Source of the DNA: Lycocorax pyrrhopterus obiensis
Lineage: Eukaryota; Chordata; Aves; Passeriformes; Paradisaeidae
DNA: 64,000 nt
Reading direction: 5' to 3'
NCBI GenBank assembly: GCA_014706295.1
Contig: JACSVZ010000004.1
Span: 85,381,047-85,445,046, forward strand
In this document: one piece after another, positions 21,151 to 35,570 of the stretch
Layout of the letters: the number at the start of each line of letters is the position of its first letter
Position numbering within the stretch: position 1 is the stretch's first letter
The notes under the pieces: generated by a model
Told to the model about the DNA's origin: nothing
The model's database searches: none
What the model saw: the letters and a program-made list of their open reading frames with translations, nothing else
Translations under genes and position numbers: made by a program

Positions 21151-24100
21151 GGCATATATATGGCTTTTTCCTGTGACAGTGAGAAAATAAAAGTCAGTTT
21201 GGCTTACAGGTTAATTTCCTGATAAAGGATGATGGGGGTGTACTGACAGAGTGTAGAACAAGCTACTTCATGCATTTAAGAAAGACATTTGAGCCATATT
21301 ACAACTGCTGCAACCAAGGCTTGGAACAGACTAAAGAGAGTTGTAGAGGTCATCTTTAACTCAAGTTAATGTGTTGTTACACCAGCAGCACTTAATGCTT
21401 GGTGTTTTCTGGCAGTCACTGTTAACTTCAGTTGTTATTTGAAAAATTCTTTAGTACTTTGGCAGTAGTGGCTTCAGTGTTGCTAAGGGTCAAGCTTCAG
21501 TTTCAAACAGTTTGGGATTTTTTTTTCTCCAGTGTGCTAGTTTGACTGCTCTCAGTGTGTGTTATTGTAAAGGTGGTGTTTGTAAAAACTGAAAAAATAA
21601 TATATAATAGATTTCTGGAAGTTACTTTAAGATTTAATTGCTTCTTCTTCACTTACTATGTAGTGGGTTGGGTTTTTATCACTGTGATTAAATAGATCTA
21701 GCAATGCAAAATGTAGTCTTTTTAACCCTATCCCCCGCTCCCCTTTCTTTACATGATGCTCTTCAACTGTTTTTGCAGCTATGATAGACACATCCAGCAC
21801 ACAGTATATTCATGATACCCACATCTTGGATGTAACATCCCAAAACCAGACTCCAGCTTTTACAGGAGAACAAGACTGGGCAGTTTTGAAGTACTTTGAG
21901 GAAGTTTTTCCCTTAAATCAGAGATTCTGTTGCCAGAATCTGATGTCCTGCAGTCATCACTGCTCTTTGGTTTTTACAGGGAGTGATTACCTCTGTAACC
22001 ATTCATATTATTACTTATATTTGGATAAGTAGCCTGCAGAAACTTTTTTCTCATCACATTTTTATGTTTAAAACATATGATGTTTAAGGAAAAGAAATAC
22101 TAACACTCTAGTGTTACCTATTATATAGTATTATTTGTATATGAAGACTGCATTTATGTGATAAAGTGAACAAACAAGTCACTGAGGACACTTAGCACAA
22201 CAAAGTTTATTGGGTTTTGGGGATGTGGTTTTTTTTATTCAAATGAGATCTCTGTGGAAACAGGTACTAGTCTGAAGTGACATTCAAAAATAAATAGTTC
22301 TCAAGTATAACAGCTTGAGATTAATGGCGTGTTAGGAATTTGGTGATGGCATTGCAAAGATTTGCATATATTTTAGATTTTTATGTGATCTGTTAAGTTT
22401 TTCTGAAGACACTGCAAGATCCTTCGGATGCATAAAAGTAGATTATTTTTTGTAGAATAAAGGCTTCACTTAAAGCAAGTAATGTGCAAAAAAAAGGGAT
22501 ACTGTAGAGTCTGCTGTGAGGTACTGTTCAAGCTTATTGTGAACACATTCGCTTCAGCAGTTAATTTCTGCCTGAAAGAAATAATTGTAGCATCAAGGCC
22601 TTATTCTGCTAACTAAAGTAACCTGAAATATATTGGAAAATAGAGTCTCTAACATGAATGAGTGAATTATAAGTAATTTTTTTTCTTCAGTAAGTACACC
22701 GTTTCTCATTTTCTGAATAATTGCCTCCTTCATACGTTTTTAACTAGGAAAATCGGGGGAAAACACGGCCTATCTCAGGTCTGGTGCTGTATCTGTACAT
22801 AAGAAGTGTGTCAGAAATATCAAATACTTCACTCAGGGCTTGAATGGTGAAAAAATACAGACTTTGATTCACTAATGTATAACTTCACTTTGAAGTTTCT
22901 TGGTTTTCGGTCTCTGTAGTCTGTTAATTATTCGAGAAATGAGGTAAGTTAAAGTTGGCTGTTTATCAGCCAGTACAATGGCTTGCAATGAACACCAGCA
23001 AGTACAGGACCCAGAAGATATTGTGATACACCTATTAACTGCCCACCTTAATTTTTAGGCAATTTTCAATTTTAATGTTTCTGTAAAACTTATTACTGTT
23101 ACATAACTTAGAGGGAGAATGAGGTACTCTGTTTTGGTGGGGAGCTGATCATGGGCACATCCTAAATTTTTCCTGGATGTCAGGGGGAATATTCTCAGAA
23201 ATTTACAGAAGAACAGAAGTAATAGTACTTCCAATAATTATTATCAACTAACTTTGCAGTAAGTCATAAAGGAAAATAGTGTACTGGTCTTAAATTAAAA
23301 GGAAATTAGAAAAATTAAAAGATGATGAGAAAACATCGAAGAATTGTACAGTTTTTCTTTCCAGGCAACAGAAGGCCAATGGTTATTTTGAAGCTTTAAG
23401 GAGGAGCGTGGTTAGAAGATGTAGTAGATTGCATGTGAGTTGTTATTACTGTGTTACTCGGGCATCCAGTGTATTTGTCAAGTTTTAAATGAAATTTTCA
23501 ACTCAGGAAGTTTAAGGTCATCATTTGACATACATCTTGTGTTAATTCGAAAAACAGTGAAAAGTGGTTGTTATTGTATCCATCTGTAGCAGTGGAAAGC
23601 AATTTTAGTAGGTTTTGGAATAAATACATATAAGATGATACACATTTTTCAACTGAGTCTGACATCTGACTTCATGAATAAAAAAGACCCTATTAATCAT
23701 GAGGTGATAGAGTCACATACGTTGTATTTATCATTCTTGTTGAAGAGTAAAGTTGTCTCTTGTTAATGTTTTGAGGAAGTGCATAGTAATTATACAGAAC
23801 AAATAAGTCAAGAAAGTAAAAAAATACAGTTAACTTGTGTGGAAGCTTAAATGTTGGTCTCTAACTTTTATGTTACTACTTTACAAATGATAGTGTGTGC
23901 ATGTAGGGAATGTAATTTCTTCCTCTGTAATTGAGCAGTATGTGAATAATAGTTAATTCCATGGCCTCAAAACAACTTAAGCTAACTATATATACTTGAT
24001 ATCCAACATCAGATATGCTCATGCAATCTACAGAAAGTATGCAAGGACTCTGCAGCAAGAATATAAAAATAGTATTTTCAAATAATCTTTAATAGTATTA

Positions 24101-27100
24101 ATGAACAACAGTTCAATATCATAGTATTTATTCCCTGGAGCTGACACACCATGTTGGCATGTATAACCAGAGTACATGGGGAGGGATCTATTGTCTCTTA
24201 GCTGGGAGCACAAGACTCCGGATATTTATTGAAATACTCATTTTTGATCTATACCAGATAATTTTGTGGGAAACAAAGAATCTTTAATTCTGGGTAGACT
24301 TTCAAACAGCACCTGGCTCATATTCCCCTTGAAGCAAGCAGAAGTCATGACTACCAGGCATTTATTGTGATATGCAAGTGTAGTGATTAGATTATTTCAG
24401 TTGATTTGTAATAATGGTTTAGTACCTCCAGTTTGTACACTCGGTCTAACTTCATTTTGTACATATTATGCACAGCTCTTGGGGATTCTTGAATGTTTTA
24501 CCTATACCATTAGTGTCTTCAAGGAAAGGAAAGATTCAAACACTTACTCATAACCATGAGTTGATTGCATAAATTACCTTCTAGTCTTTCTGCTGTAAGA
24601 CAGTTTTTTTTCCTTCTCCCCTTTTCACACCTCTTCCGTCATTTTCCTTTGACAATTAATGCATTATTTTGAGGGCTGAAGCTTTTCTGTAAGTATTAGA
24701 AATAATATTATAACAAATACTGAAAATGTGGGACATCATCTTACAAAGCTGGACAGTCTTCTCAAAGTTAGAGGATCACAGACTGGACTCCTTTGATGAA
24801 GTTTGAAGGAACAGAGAAGCTCTAAGTGTTTAACAAACCTGTGCATCCTTAAATCTTACAGATCTTAGATTCTTTTCTAAAGCTTCCCACCTCTTGTTGA
24901 GGTATCCTCTCTAGTAATGCTTTACTGCTACTCCATCTTTCTCTTCTTCTGTCTTAAAAGTACTGAAGTATGTTGGTGTCTCTTTCTTTCTTAGGTGTGT
25001 AACAGGGCATTGTTGAAAACCACATTCCATAAAAATGGCTTTAAACTTTATGGATAACAAGGTGTGCCAGTAATAAAGGATATTTGCTATTTTTCCTTTT
25101 CATTATTTTTGATTAACAGTATACGAGCCCTATGTGCTATAGAAGTAGTCTTGCCAACTCTAGGTTGATATCAATATACACTGTAAGATAGGAGTTATCA
25201 GTATGTACGACAGGGTGACAGGCTTCAGCTATTAGAGCTGAAAACAGATTTAGTACAAAGTGGAGAGCTAAAATGAGCTACAGCAGGTCTGGCAGCATCA
25301 TTTCCATAATCCTTTTAAAATGTTTCGGAAGATTTTTCTAATGGTTGTATTTTTCTGAGAGCTGCTATTTTCTTCTTCCTCTTGCACATACCATGGTTTC
25401 TGGCTCTTGATCTTTTGTCCTAGGACTTAAGTCTATCATAGGTCATTGGTGACTGTTTTGTGTCTTTTTATGTGTGGGACAAAGAGATACTTTGTGAGCT
25501 ACTGTATAGTACAAGTGTGCATTCAGACTCAGTGATCCACGTGGTCCTTCTCAGTTCTGAGTGACTGTGAAAACTCCCACGTTTTTTCATATCACTGTTT
25601 AGGGAAATCTAGTACTGGAAGCTGGAAATCACCCCTTTTCTCTCCCAAGCCCATCATTGCCTCTGCGTGCAGGCAGCTGTAAGCATCAGACCTGAATGAA
25701 TTCTGGCAGGAGGAGGAGGCACAGGTGACTGCCTTGTAGCACTCATGAGCAGGCAGTCACAGCTCTGCATCTGCGTAGGGATAGCAGGACATCTTCACCT
25801 GCCATTGGCCACTGCTAATGCCAGTTTTTTGCCCAGTAAGACATAAACTATGAGAGCAATTTTTGAGGCCATAAACTAGAATTTAGTGGGAGCTGAAACT
25901 ATAAATAATATATGATGAGTCATACGTAATGCATTACCTTTTTATCAGCTGTCCTGCGTTACGGGGCACGCAAACCAAAGCAGCAATTGTCCCCTCAGCA
26001 ATAAAGTAGCTGATAATTAACCACTGCAGGTCTCTCTCTCTTTGCAGACCTTTCTATACTCTTGCTTAGCATCCCTAAGTGCAGTTCTAAAAGCTGTTTG
26101 CTGATGCTCTTACTGGAAAGTAGTTACCCAGTATGACTGGTTTTCCAAACTGTTAGGAGGCTATAGGTAAGTGTCTGATGGGGTTTTAGATGCGTGAAGT
26201 GATCTACACACAGGTTTCTCCCAGTTTAAAGGAAGTTCATTCCCTGCTTTTTCAGATATATTTAAAAATGTTACAAAACATCTGCCTATACCTGTGCATA
26301 GCAAATTACATGTGTGAAATGCACAGTCTCACGCAGTGCCTTGCATGTGAAGTGCCAAGTCATCAGCAGATGCAGTTCCAGTAATATCAAGGGCACAGCT
26401 TTTCTCTTGGATTCTTGCTAGTTGTAAAACTTTATGGATGCCAGACTGCATAACAGGTGTTGCCCTTTTACTTTTGTATTCATTATATAGCAGACACCTG
26501 ATTATGTGTTTGTTTTGTCCATCCTTTAGTTTGTTATCTTTCACACACTCTCGTCTTCCCATCTGTCTATTTCAGATACATCAGTTTGTATCTTTATGAT
26601 ACCTAACCCTTCTTTTATGTTTTCATAACAGCAGATGATATGGATTCTTGTCTATATGTAGTATTCTGTCCTGACTAAATATTTGTAGCATTTCTATGCA
26701 TGACCTGCATATGGACACCTTCATTCTTTTCAGGTACATTTTTATGTTTATGGAAATGAAAAAAAAGGTTGTTTCTTTATGCATTAGAAAGAAGGCAAAA
26801 GTGCTAATATTTCTGTACAAGATTTTTATGTGATTTATTATTCATAAGTTTATTTAGTACTGGAAAAAGAAATCACTATATTGCATCAATGGAAAGTAAT
26901 TTGTGAGTTGGAGATTAGAGCAGTGGTATATTTCTTTCAATCAAATCTTGCAGATTTATAAACATCAATATGTCTAAGACCTCATACAGAGTTAGCAACG
27001 TCTTTTAAAGATGTATTGTTGCAGTAGGAGCATATTTGTGGAAATAATAAGGGACCATATGCCCCTTCTGAACTGCACCTGCAATTTGCACTGATGTCTC

Positions 27101-30100
27101 TTCAAGAAGTACCTGAATGGGTTTAGTCTATATGCCCTCTGGAACTGAGGTCAGCCAAAAATTGCCTGTCCATTTCAGTGCCCCATAAAGATTTAGTGAC
27201 TTAAAAGTTCCTGCCTTTCTAAGTAGGGCAGATCAAAGAGAAAATGACAGTGTTGCTATAGAAATATTATACTTAGTGGATAGAAGCCATTAGCAGGAAT
27301 TTCCTGTCCTCTGGGCAGTTCCATGACTCTGGTCTCACAGCTTGTGCTTCCTGCTTTTTAGGCCATGTTAAAATAATTTTCTCCCAAGCAGACTGATCCA
27401 CTAAGTAGTTACTAACCTTGAAAGTAGTATCTTTTTTCTTAATGTATTTTTAGGAACCTCTTATAGCTTGACATACTTTTTATTCTCTTCTTGATTATAC
27501 CAAATGAAATATACTTTCATTTTGAAGAAATAAAGATACAATTTTCAGTACTTGATACTTTCCACTGATACAGCCAGAATAAACTGTCCTCATTCCATTT
27601 TGAACCTAGAAAGATTTGTTGACAAGTAATCTGTCACATTATGTCATATGCCAGAAATTTCCATCTTGTATAATGATCCCTCGTTATTACTGGAGGATGA
27701 ACGCAGCAGCAGGACATTTCTACATAATATTTAGTCCTATGTAATATTTAGTCCCCCTGTATAACTTTTTAACTCTTTCCCACTAAGATTGTTTTTCTTT
27801 TTTTTTTTTTCATTTTAATTCCTCATGCCTTCAATGCCTTCTTAACAGGGTTTGTTTCAGTGGGTGTTATAATTAAGAGAAAATAAGCAACCCCCCCCAT
27901 TTGTCTTTAAGCCAAGATAACCACTTAGGCAACTTTCAGCCGAATTGTGGTCACTGAAGCATTTTGCTGCTTCTGATTAGTCCCACAGAGTGTGAGCATC
28001 CTCATCTTGTCAGTTCAGAGGAGTCATTAAAATCTGGGTAAGCTGTGATGATGTATGAGCTGTGGGTATGTAAATTCCCTGTTAGCAAATGCATTCTTCA
28101 TCTTGTCAATTTTTTGCTACCTGCTGCTAGCTCTGTAGGTAACCCTGTGCAGCTGATTGAGGAAAAACACAGAAAGCAGATTGCTCCTGAAGACATAGTA
28201 GAGGTGATCCCTACATGTTCATAATTAGGCTTCTTTGGAAGACCTTCTATTAAAACTGATTTTCATGTTATTTGGATAGCCTAACAATGGAATACAGTGT
28301 CTGCTCTTCTGTCTCTACCTTAGCACAGAGAAATCTGTGGTTCTACCTAATCTTAATGCAGTTTTATAATAGAATAAATAGCATAGAACTGGCAAGTTTG
28401 AGGTGCACGTTATGTATTTTTGTATTGTTGTATGTTCAAAAAATGATTTCCAGAGTAAATTCTCAGATGTCGTGAAGTATTTAACACAGTTTCTTGTCAA
28501 TTATTAATTCACAACATAGTTGAGACTTTTCCACTGCATTGTGTTGGTTTCTCTGTGGAAGTTCAGCAACATAAAAGTACTCCTGCTATACTTAGTAGTG
28601 ACCTGCTGTATCAGTAATTTGTTTTCCAGCTGATGGAAATAGGTTTTCCTCTTAGCTATAACGATTCTCATACACTCAGTGAGTGTACAGTGATACTACT
28701 AGTGCACAGCCATGCAATCAGCACTTTGTTTGAGCATCACCATAATGACAGCATACCAAAGGGTATTTCCTGTCAGAATTACACCTTTCGAGTTCAGCAG
28801 GCCAGTTGAGGATGGCTCTTTTTGTTTTCATTACTACAGATTCTTTTCCTTTTTGCTTGTTTCAGTTTCCTAGAAACAAAAATTTTATGAGCATTTTGAA
28901 AATATTTTGGGTATTTTCAGAAAAAGGAGTACATAATTCTGATGATTACCACTTGCTTACTAGCTTCTAAGATTGTTTCTTGTAAAGACAACTTCTTTGA
29001 AATTCACAATTATTAAAAAGTGAAAGTAAACAAAGCACAATTGTGTCCAACTAGGAAAAAATGACTATATATTGCACTCCTAATTAGCCACAATATGTGC
29101 TTTTAGCAGTTACTCACTTACCGGTATGTTTTATTTAATGAAATCTAGACAATTGTTGTTTTCAGCTGAACTGTGAGGCACTCTGCACACACCTGTCTGG
29201 TTGGTTATAGAAGAGTCCCAAATGGCAGGTGCATATTTTACAAGTACTCTTTATAGATACTGAGACATTCCATATGATTATTAATGAATCAGAGCAGAAC
29301 TATTTCATGGCAATAAGCAGATCAATTTGAGAAGGTTTTCTTAAAATATTCATTTTGTACCAAGATTGTTCCCATTAGTAGTGTGAGGGGTTTTGCACAG
29401 CTGGTGATTGTTTCTAGGACTGTGGATCACTCATATTGCCTAACTGGCAGAGACGACTCTTTTTTACTCTCTTTGGGAAAAAAAAACCCTAAACCAGTTT
29501 GGAAAACCCCAACTTTTGTTAAAAAATCATTGAAATGAAAACCTGCCCAACTACATTCTTTCCTTTTGTTGACTGCTATAAATTAATAACAGCGCACATG
29601 TATATTTTTCTCTCAAAATCTTGACATCTGTATTTGCTGAAGAGATCCTAACAGCTTTTCTTGATGCTAAATTAGGTTTATATTAAAAGCATATCTATCA
29701 AGAAGTAAATATCCAATGTATAGTTTTTGAAAAATTGTTCTGTGTGCAGTTGGTAGTTTCCATGACTTCTTGTTGGGCTTTTTGGAAGTTCTGTTTAATT
29801 TTTTTAACCAAGCTTTGTGTTATGGGAATATGAGATCCGTTAGCCACGTGTTAAGATTAGTACATAGGTTGGTCAGAAGAAGGGATGGTGAGATTTTTTT
29901 AGATGTTAAGAAATGCTAAGTTCCTAATAAGCACAATAATTGACAGTCATTAATCAAAATCTGAAAAATGTGTTTTTAATGTATACGATGCCAGCGTTTA
30001 ATATTTACTATTTTTGATATTTTTTTTCAATATTTATTAACAGCAGTTAATATCAGGTTATGCAGTACTTCAGACCTTACATTAATCTCTTTGTGAACAT

Positions 30101-30817
30101 GGCAAACAAATGTGGCTTGAAAACAGAGGCATGAAGTTTGTCTGGGTGGTTCTTGATATAATGAGGAAAAAACTACTGAACCCATGCCAAAGAAAAGTCT
30201 GGTATTCTTCGATTTCTAAGAGATTGTTTCTCCTAATTTTTATTATCAACTGTCCAGTTCTCTTTGGATAAAGGATCTTAGGATATGTGCATGTTTGAGC
30301 ACAAGCTTATGCCAATGGACGCTGGAATAACTTAGTCTTTAGGACTCTCGTTGCTGAGGGCTGGTTTGAGGATAGGCAGAGGTTACTGCTCAGTCTTCTC
30401 CTACCCCAGGGTGGATTTGTAATGCGTGATGGATTTCACCAGTGACAGTTTCCCTAAGGCCACTGAGGCAGTGGGGAGCAGGTGTAGAAGGAAACAAATT
30501 GTGCTGTGTAAATCAGCAAGACCATTTTTAGTGGTGTCACCCCAGATTAGTAGCAACTGTCTGGTGTTTGGAGATAGCACAGGTTTTAGTGTAGCATGGG
30601 GCTGAAGGAGAAAATGAAATGTTGGCAAAAAGAGCGCATATGCAGCTACTGTTCTTTTAAAAGGATCTCTCCTATTACAGAAGTCCTCTTGATTTCAAGA
30701 TCTCTTATGAAAGATCTTGAACATGAACTCATTTTAGTGGCCATGAACAACTGAATGTCTGTTTTATGTATATTTATATGGTGGAACTTTATCCTGTATT
30801 GCTGTATTAAAATAATT

Positions 30818-31180
30818 TTCCCTCTGTACTTGGCACTGGTGAGGCTGCACCTCAAGTACTGTGTCTGGCTCTGGGCCCCTCACAGGTGAGGGGCAGCCTC
30901 TTCCCCTAGGCAGCCAATGACAGGACAAGAGGAAATGTCCTCAAGCTGTGCCAGGGGAGGTTCAGGTTGGACATCAGGAAGAATTTTTTCATGGAAAGGA
31001 TTCTTAAGCATTGGAAGTGTCTGTCCAGGGAAGTGGTGAAGTCAGTATCCCTGGAAGTCTTCAGGAAGTGACTGGACATGGCACTTAGTGCTGTGGTCAA
31101 TTTGGCATGGTACTGTTTGATCAAAGGTTGGACTCAATCATGGAGGTCATTTCCAGTCTCACTGATTCTGTGATTCTGTG
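30818..31180 (+). mobile_element. CR1 LINE 3' end with internal deletion
   Basis: It begins CCTCTGTACTTGGCACTGGT and GAGGCTGCACCTCAAGTACT, then at about 30886 jumps directly to the later block GGCAGCCTCTTCCCCTAGGC, skipping roughly a quarter kilobase of the usual element. The 3' UTR is complete and ends in a textbook octamer pair, GATTCTGTGATTCTGTG, at 31164-31180. Confidence 0.9.
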
Positions 31181-31384
31181 GTAATCATTGGCATTACAAT
31201 AAAGCAGTTCCTTCACATATTACTTGCTTTTATATTGTCTGGTATCTGGTTAAACATTCTTGTCAAGAATGCTCAAAAAGTTACTGAAGATACTCCTTCA
31301 TACAAAGAAGGAAAGGTTTAATGAGTTAGCATTACTGAACAGCATGTCCAGCTGTTCCGGACAGTTTTCAGAATAAGGATCTGA

Positions 31385-32110
31385 TGCTTTGGGACATCAA
31401 GCTTCTGCACTGTTCCAGTATCTGACCCCCAACTTGGTAAAGAAATGCTGCCTGATGTCTAGTCTAAACAGTTGCCAGTGGCACATCTTTGAGTCATTCC
31501 CATGGGTCCTGTTACTGGGTACCAGGGAGAAGAGCTCAGCACCTCCCTCTCTACTTCATCTCACCTGGAAGCTATACAGAGCAGTGAGATCACTCTTCAG
31601 CCTCCCTTTCTCCAAACCTGACAAGCTCAGAGTCCTCAGGTGCTCCTTTTAAGACATGCCGTCCCTCCCTGCCACCAGCTTTGCTGCCCTCCTCTGGACA
31701 CATTTAAGGACCTTCACATCTTTCTTAAATTGTGAGGCCCAGAACTGCACACAGTTCTCCAGGTGGCACTGCACCAGTGCTGAGTACAGCGGGGTGGTCA
31801 CCTCTCCTGACTGGCTGGTGATGCTGTGTTTGGTGCACCCCAGGATGGGTTTGTCCTCCTGCCTGCCCAGGCTCACGCTGCTGACTGATGCTGAGCCTGC
31901 TGCTGACCAGCACCCACGGATCTCTTACTGCAGGGCTTCTCTCCAGCCACTCCTCTACCAGTTTATACTTGTGACCAGCATTACTCCATTCCAAGTGCAG
32001 ATTCCAGCATTTTGACTTGTTAAATTTCATGCCATTAATCGTATCCCAGTTCTCCAATCTGTCTAGATCCCTCTGCAAGCCTCTTGTTCCTCAGGAGAGT
32101 GAACTGCACT
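31385..32110 (-). mobile_element. CR1 LINE fragment with ORF2 reverse transcriptase C-terminus
   Basis: On the minus strand it encodes the end of CR1 ORF2 in two frames: MQRDLDRLENWDTINGMKFN around 32078, then the [20 protein letters not shown] and [15 protein letters not shown] blocks near 31.7-31.8 kb. At least one frameshift separates these parts. The 3' UTR (GTTACTGGGTACCAGGGAGA on the + strand) is truncated before the octamers. It faces the CR1 at 30.8 kb tail to tail. Confidence 0.9.
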
Positions 32111-33855
32111 TCTCAGTTTGGTTTCATTGCTGATGGTGCGCTTGATAATTGCTAAAAAGAATTTTTCTTGTTTTGGAGACTACTTAGATTACTTTTTTAA
32201 AATATTGAAAAATCTTTCTAATTTATTTTTTAATTGCATTTAAAACATACGTATTGATATCATTCATATCAATACATTACTATTGTCTGAAAACATGAAA
32301 CAAAACCATAGTTGAAATACGTTTGTTGTAGTATTTGAGTTGTGACAGCTTCTAACAGATTGAAATATCTGTTTCTTGGAGAAGAAGGTATGTTAAGGAA
32401 ATAACTCAGATTTGTAATTTAAATTCATTAACTCATAAAATAATGTGAAATAATAAAACCCATGAACCTAAACAAAAGAAAATAAAATTTCAAATAATTT
32501 TTCAAATAATTACATTTATAATAATATTCTTAAAATATCTGAGTAATAGATTATAAACTACTTCATAATTTAATAATAGAGTTTCACTTTTTTTGTTTTA
32601 CTCAGAAGAGAAAAAATAAGGAATTTCTTTTACAGCAGAAGTTACTTATTTTGAATGGTTCCATTTTCAAGTTTTTTCGAAGAACTTTTTAGAAAGTATT
32701 AGAATTGAAACAAAAACTAAATTTTCTAAAGTGGTGTGGAATGCAGTTAATAAGTAACAAGACTTCATAGATGATTTGTTTTTTAAAACATTTTCAGGGT
32801 AGCCTTTGGTATGGCGTATTGACAGGTTTTGTTTCTGTTTCATGGGAGGAGATCCTACTTCCAGTTTAACATTTTTTCTCTAAGTGTCATGAGATCCCTA
32901 TTAGAAAAGAAAACAAGCATTTATAATAATATGCTTTGTCATGAAAATCATGCTCTTTAAAGAGTGCAGTACAGGTAATCAGGTTTTTATAGGATATGTG
33001 CTGTTTGAAAGAGAGATGGTGTATTTTTTAAGCTTAAGGTATCATAGCGGTACCTCTCTGCTTCCTCATTTACCGCAAATAAATTTTTCTTCCTAAAAGT
33101 TCCATTAATGTTGCTCGATATCCTCATAGCATGCTTGCCTTATGTTAAAGTGTCTTCATCTCAATAATTACGGTGTTTCACTGAAGTAAGAAGTATTTAT
33201 TTGAACAAAATATTTGATACTTCTGAATTTGGGAGAGGTTAATATGGTAAATATGAAAAGATGTTAAAGAATCTGACTAATTCTACAGTTGATACAGCAG
33301 TGATTGCTGTAATTAATTTTTTCCCAAATATTTTCTGTTGCACAGCGTAACTTCACAAAATCTATACCATCTGGCTGAAAAATTCCCCATTTAGCTCTGG
33401 TGGAAAGGTGATATGTTGTCTTTGAAATAACAGTTAATTTGTCACTCAGGACTGCAGAATAATCACCTCTGCTCAACAGACAGCCTTGATTTCAGTGTCA
33501 GAAAGGGTTTATAAGGTGTTCAGTTTCACTGTGTTTAAAAAACAAACAAAAAAAAAGGCATAAGATTTAGGTTTCTACACTTGGCATGAAAGGAGCATGT
33601 TTGCTCAGGGATTCTTAGGAGAATTAAGTGCAATGAATTTTGTTGTCCTAATTAGTTCTGTATTTATTTGGTTCAGAAGTTAAGTCAAATTAGGACCACA
33701 TCAATTCTGAGTAAATGTGTCCAAACAAGAGCTAAATGCAATTTAACTACTCCACTTTGTAATTTGTTTTAAATACATTTTTAATACCACTGTAAACAAA
33801 GCCTCAGTCTTTTAAGTAGCACCTTCTTCCATGGCGCATCTAGCAGTTGTTTATG

Positions 33856-34359
33856 CTAGATTTTCTTTGCCATTTTAAATACAGAGAAGATGTGATGCAA
33901 CACATCATCCTGAGCTGTGAGGTGTCCCCACAATGGCTGTCTCAGGTGGATATTTGAGGAGGACTGCGTGCGGTGAAGGCGCTTGTCTTGCGGCTGATAC
34001 CGGTGCCAGACTGCACGAGATACAGCACCTTTATGGGTGCTGGGCTCAGCCTTCGCCCTGCAGCCTGCTGGCAGCTTGCTCTGCAGCTGCTGTTTCTGTG
34101 GTACTTCCCCGTGCCATTTATGTCTGTGCTTTCCACAGGTGCCTAGTGTGGGTTTGTAGCACTTCTCACAGGTAATCTGATGCAGCCAAAATTTCTCTGT
34201 GCTCCCTTGGAAGTCCAGACCAAAGTAAAGCTCTTTTCCTTGCCTAAGTGATTTGGAGAATACAAAATCTCTAGTGAGAGACTCAATATTGGCATGGGCA
34301 GTCCAACTCTTAACATTATCTTCTTCCTTAACTCTTGTCCTGGATATAGTCCATGACAA
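33856..34359 (-). other. Unassigned 167-codon open frame
   Basis: This is one of the longest unexplained frames in the intron, in a GC-richer island. The predicted peptide starts MSWTISRTRV, has a short Cys pair (TCEKCYKP, residues ~73-80) and is basic toward its end. A second minus-strand frame (34143-34430) overlaps it. I do not recognise the protein. No ATG context, splice or poly(A) evidence singles it out. It may be a remnant of a pseudogene or transposon, or chance. Confidence 0.25.
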
Positions 34360-35123
34360 GAAACTTGTTTTTCCATCCCTTGGCTTCTAAGCTTCTTTAT
34401 TAGTATCTTGAGAGGGACTATACCCAGCACATACAGAAAGACAAAGATGAAATACAGTCATCCACAGTTTTCCCAAATCATCAAAATATTTCTAGTAGGT
34501 TCATTTTGATATTTATAATAGGTTAAATAGGCATCATTCAGACTCTGTGAAATATTGCTTCATTTTTTTTTTCCAAAATACATTAATTAGCATTCATTTG
34601 ACCCATAGAACTCTTGGTCTTTGCCTCTATTTGTGTTTTGTATTGAATTGCATATATTTCATTTCACATAATCCTTGGTTTTAATAAGATAGTGTACTTT
34701 ATTACCAAGCATTTGTAAATGGGGTGTGCAAAACTCCTTAGGTTTTGTGATGCACTCCACATTGCATTTTCAATCTGCTGCTACCAGTAGCAAGGTGGTT
34801 GGCTTAGCTGGATAGAAAGGGGAAGATCATATTTTGTTCTTCTTCCCTCAAAACACTTTAATTACATTTGTTTGGAAAGTTGTATTTTCTTAGAGTTTTT
34901 AAAAAGTACTTTAGGCTAAGAAAGTCATTCCATCTCCCTTTTAACTTTATAATAGTAATCGATAGTCTTGTCTCAGCCTTACGGAGAAAGAGATTTAACT
35001 GATTAATATTTATGTGTAATACCTGAAACACTGAATGACTTTGTTATAGGAAATTCTTTTTTAATGCAAACATGTCACACGGTTTTAAGAGTCTTACAGC
35101 ATTAATCTAATCAAGATGAAACT

Positions 35124-35570
35124 TTAGTACAGCAGAGAAGATAAATATTTTGCTCTTGGATTTGAGCTGTAACCAAAACAAACGTGGCAAATCCAGCAGT
35201 GCCAGTGCCTGCAGGCTCTGTGGCCTGCTGGTACGGTCCAAGCCACGTCCTTAGCATTGCATCTCCTATCTCTGTAAAAAGATGACTTCATTAAAAATGC
35301 ATCTTGGAAATCACTCGTGGCCCAGTTAATTCCCAAGGACTGCTTGGATACTGTTGGAGAGGGCTCATTGACTGGCCCAAGGCCTTGCCTGAACAGTTGT
35401 AACAACTCTGGCATTGCCCATGTCCAGCTATAGCGCTGGGTTTGTCTCCTGACACTGTGTTCATGCAGATGCGCAGCCTGTGCAGCCCCCTCTGCTTGGT
35501 GGTTTAATAATTTCCAAAGTCCAAGCAGAAGCTGCTTGACCACGGAACTGAGAGCAATTCCTCTGCCCAC
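35124..35570 (-). other. Unassigned 148-codon open frame
   Basis: This open minus-strand frame coincides with a GC-richer block (about 35160-35580) inside AT-rich intron. The predicted peptide has two Trp-containing Cys/His-rich turns (HRACRHWHCWICHVC near residues 117-131) but no family I can name. It is not similar by eye to CR1 ORF2. It could be an old repeat of unknown type. Confidence 0.25.

Noticed and set aside
28671..28687. 8-1-8 inverted repeat (TACACTCA-G-TGAGTGTA) as an RNA hairpin or terminator
   Set aside because: Short perfect palindromes are expected in 64 kb, and there is no adjacent gene end.
31656..32015. 119-codon + strand frame
   Set aside because: It is the antisense shadow of the CR1 ORF2 on the minus strand.
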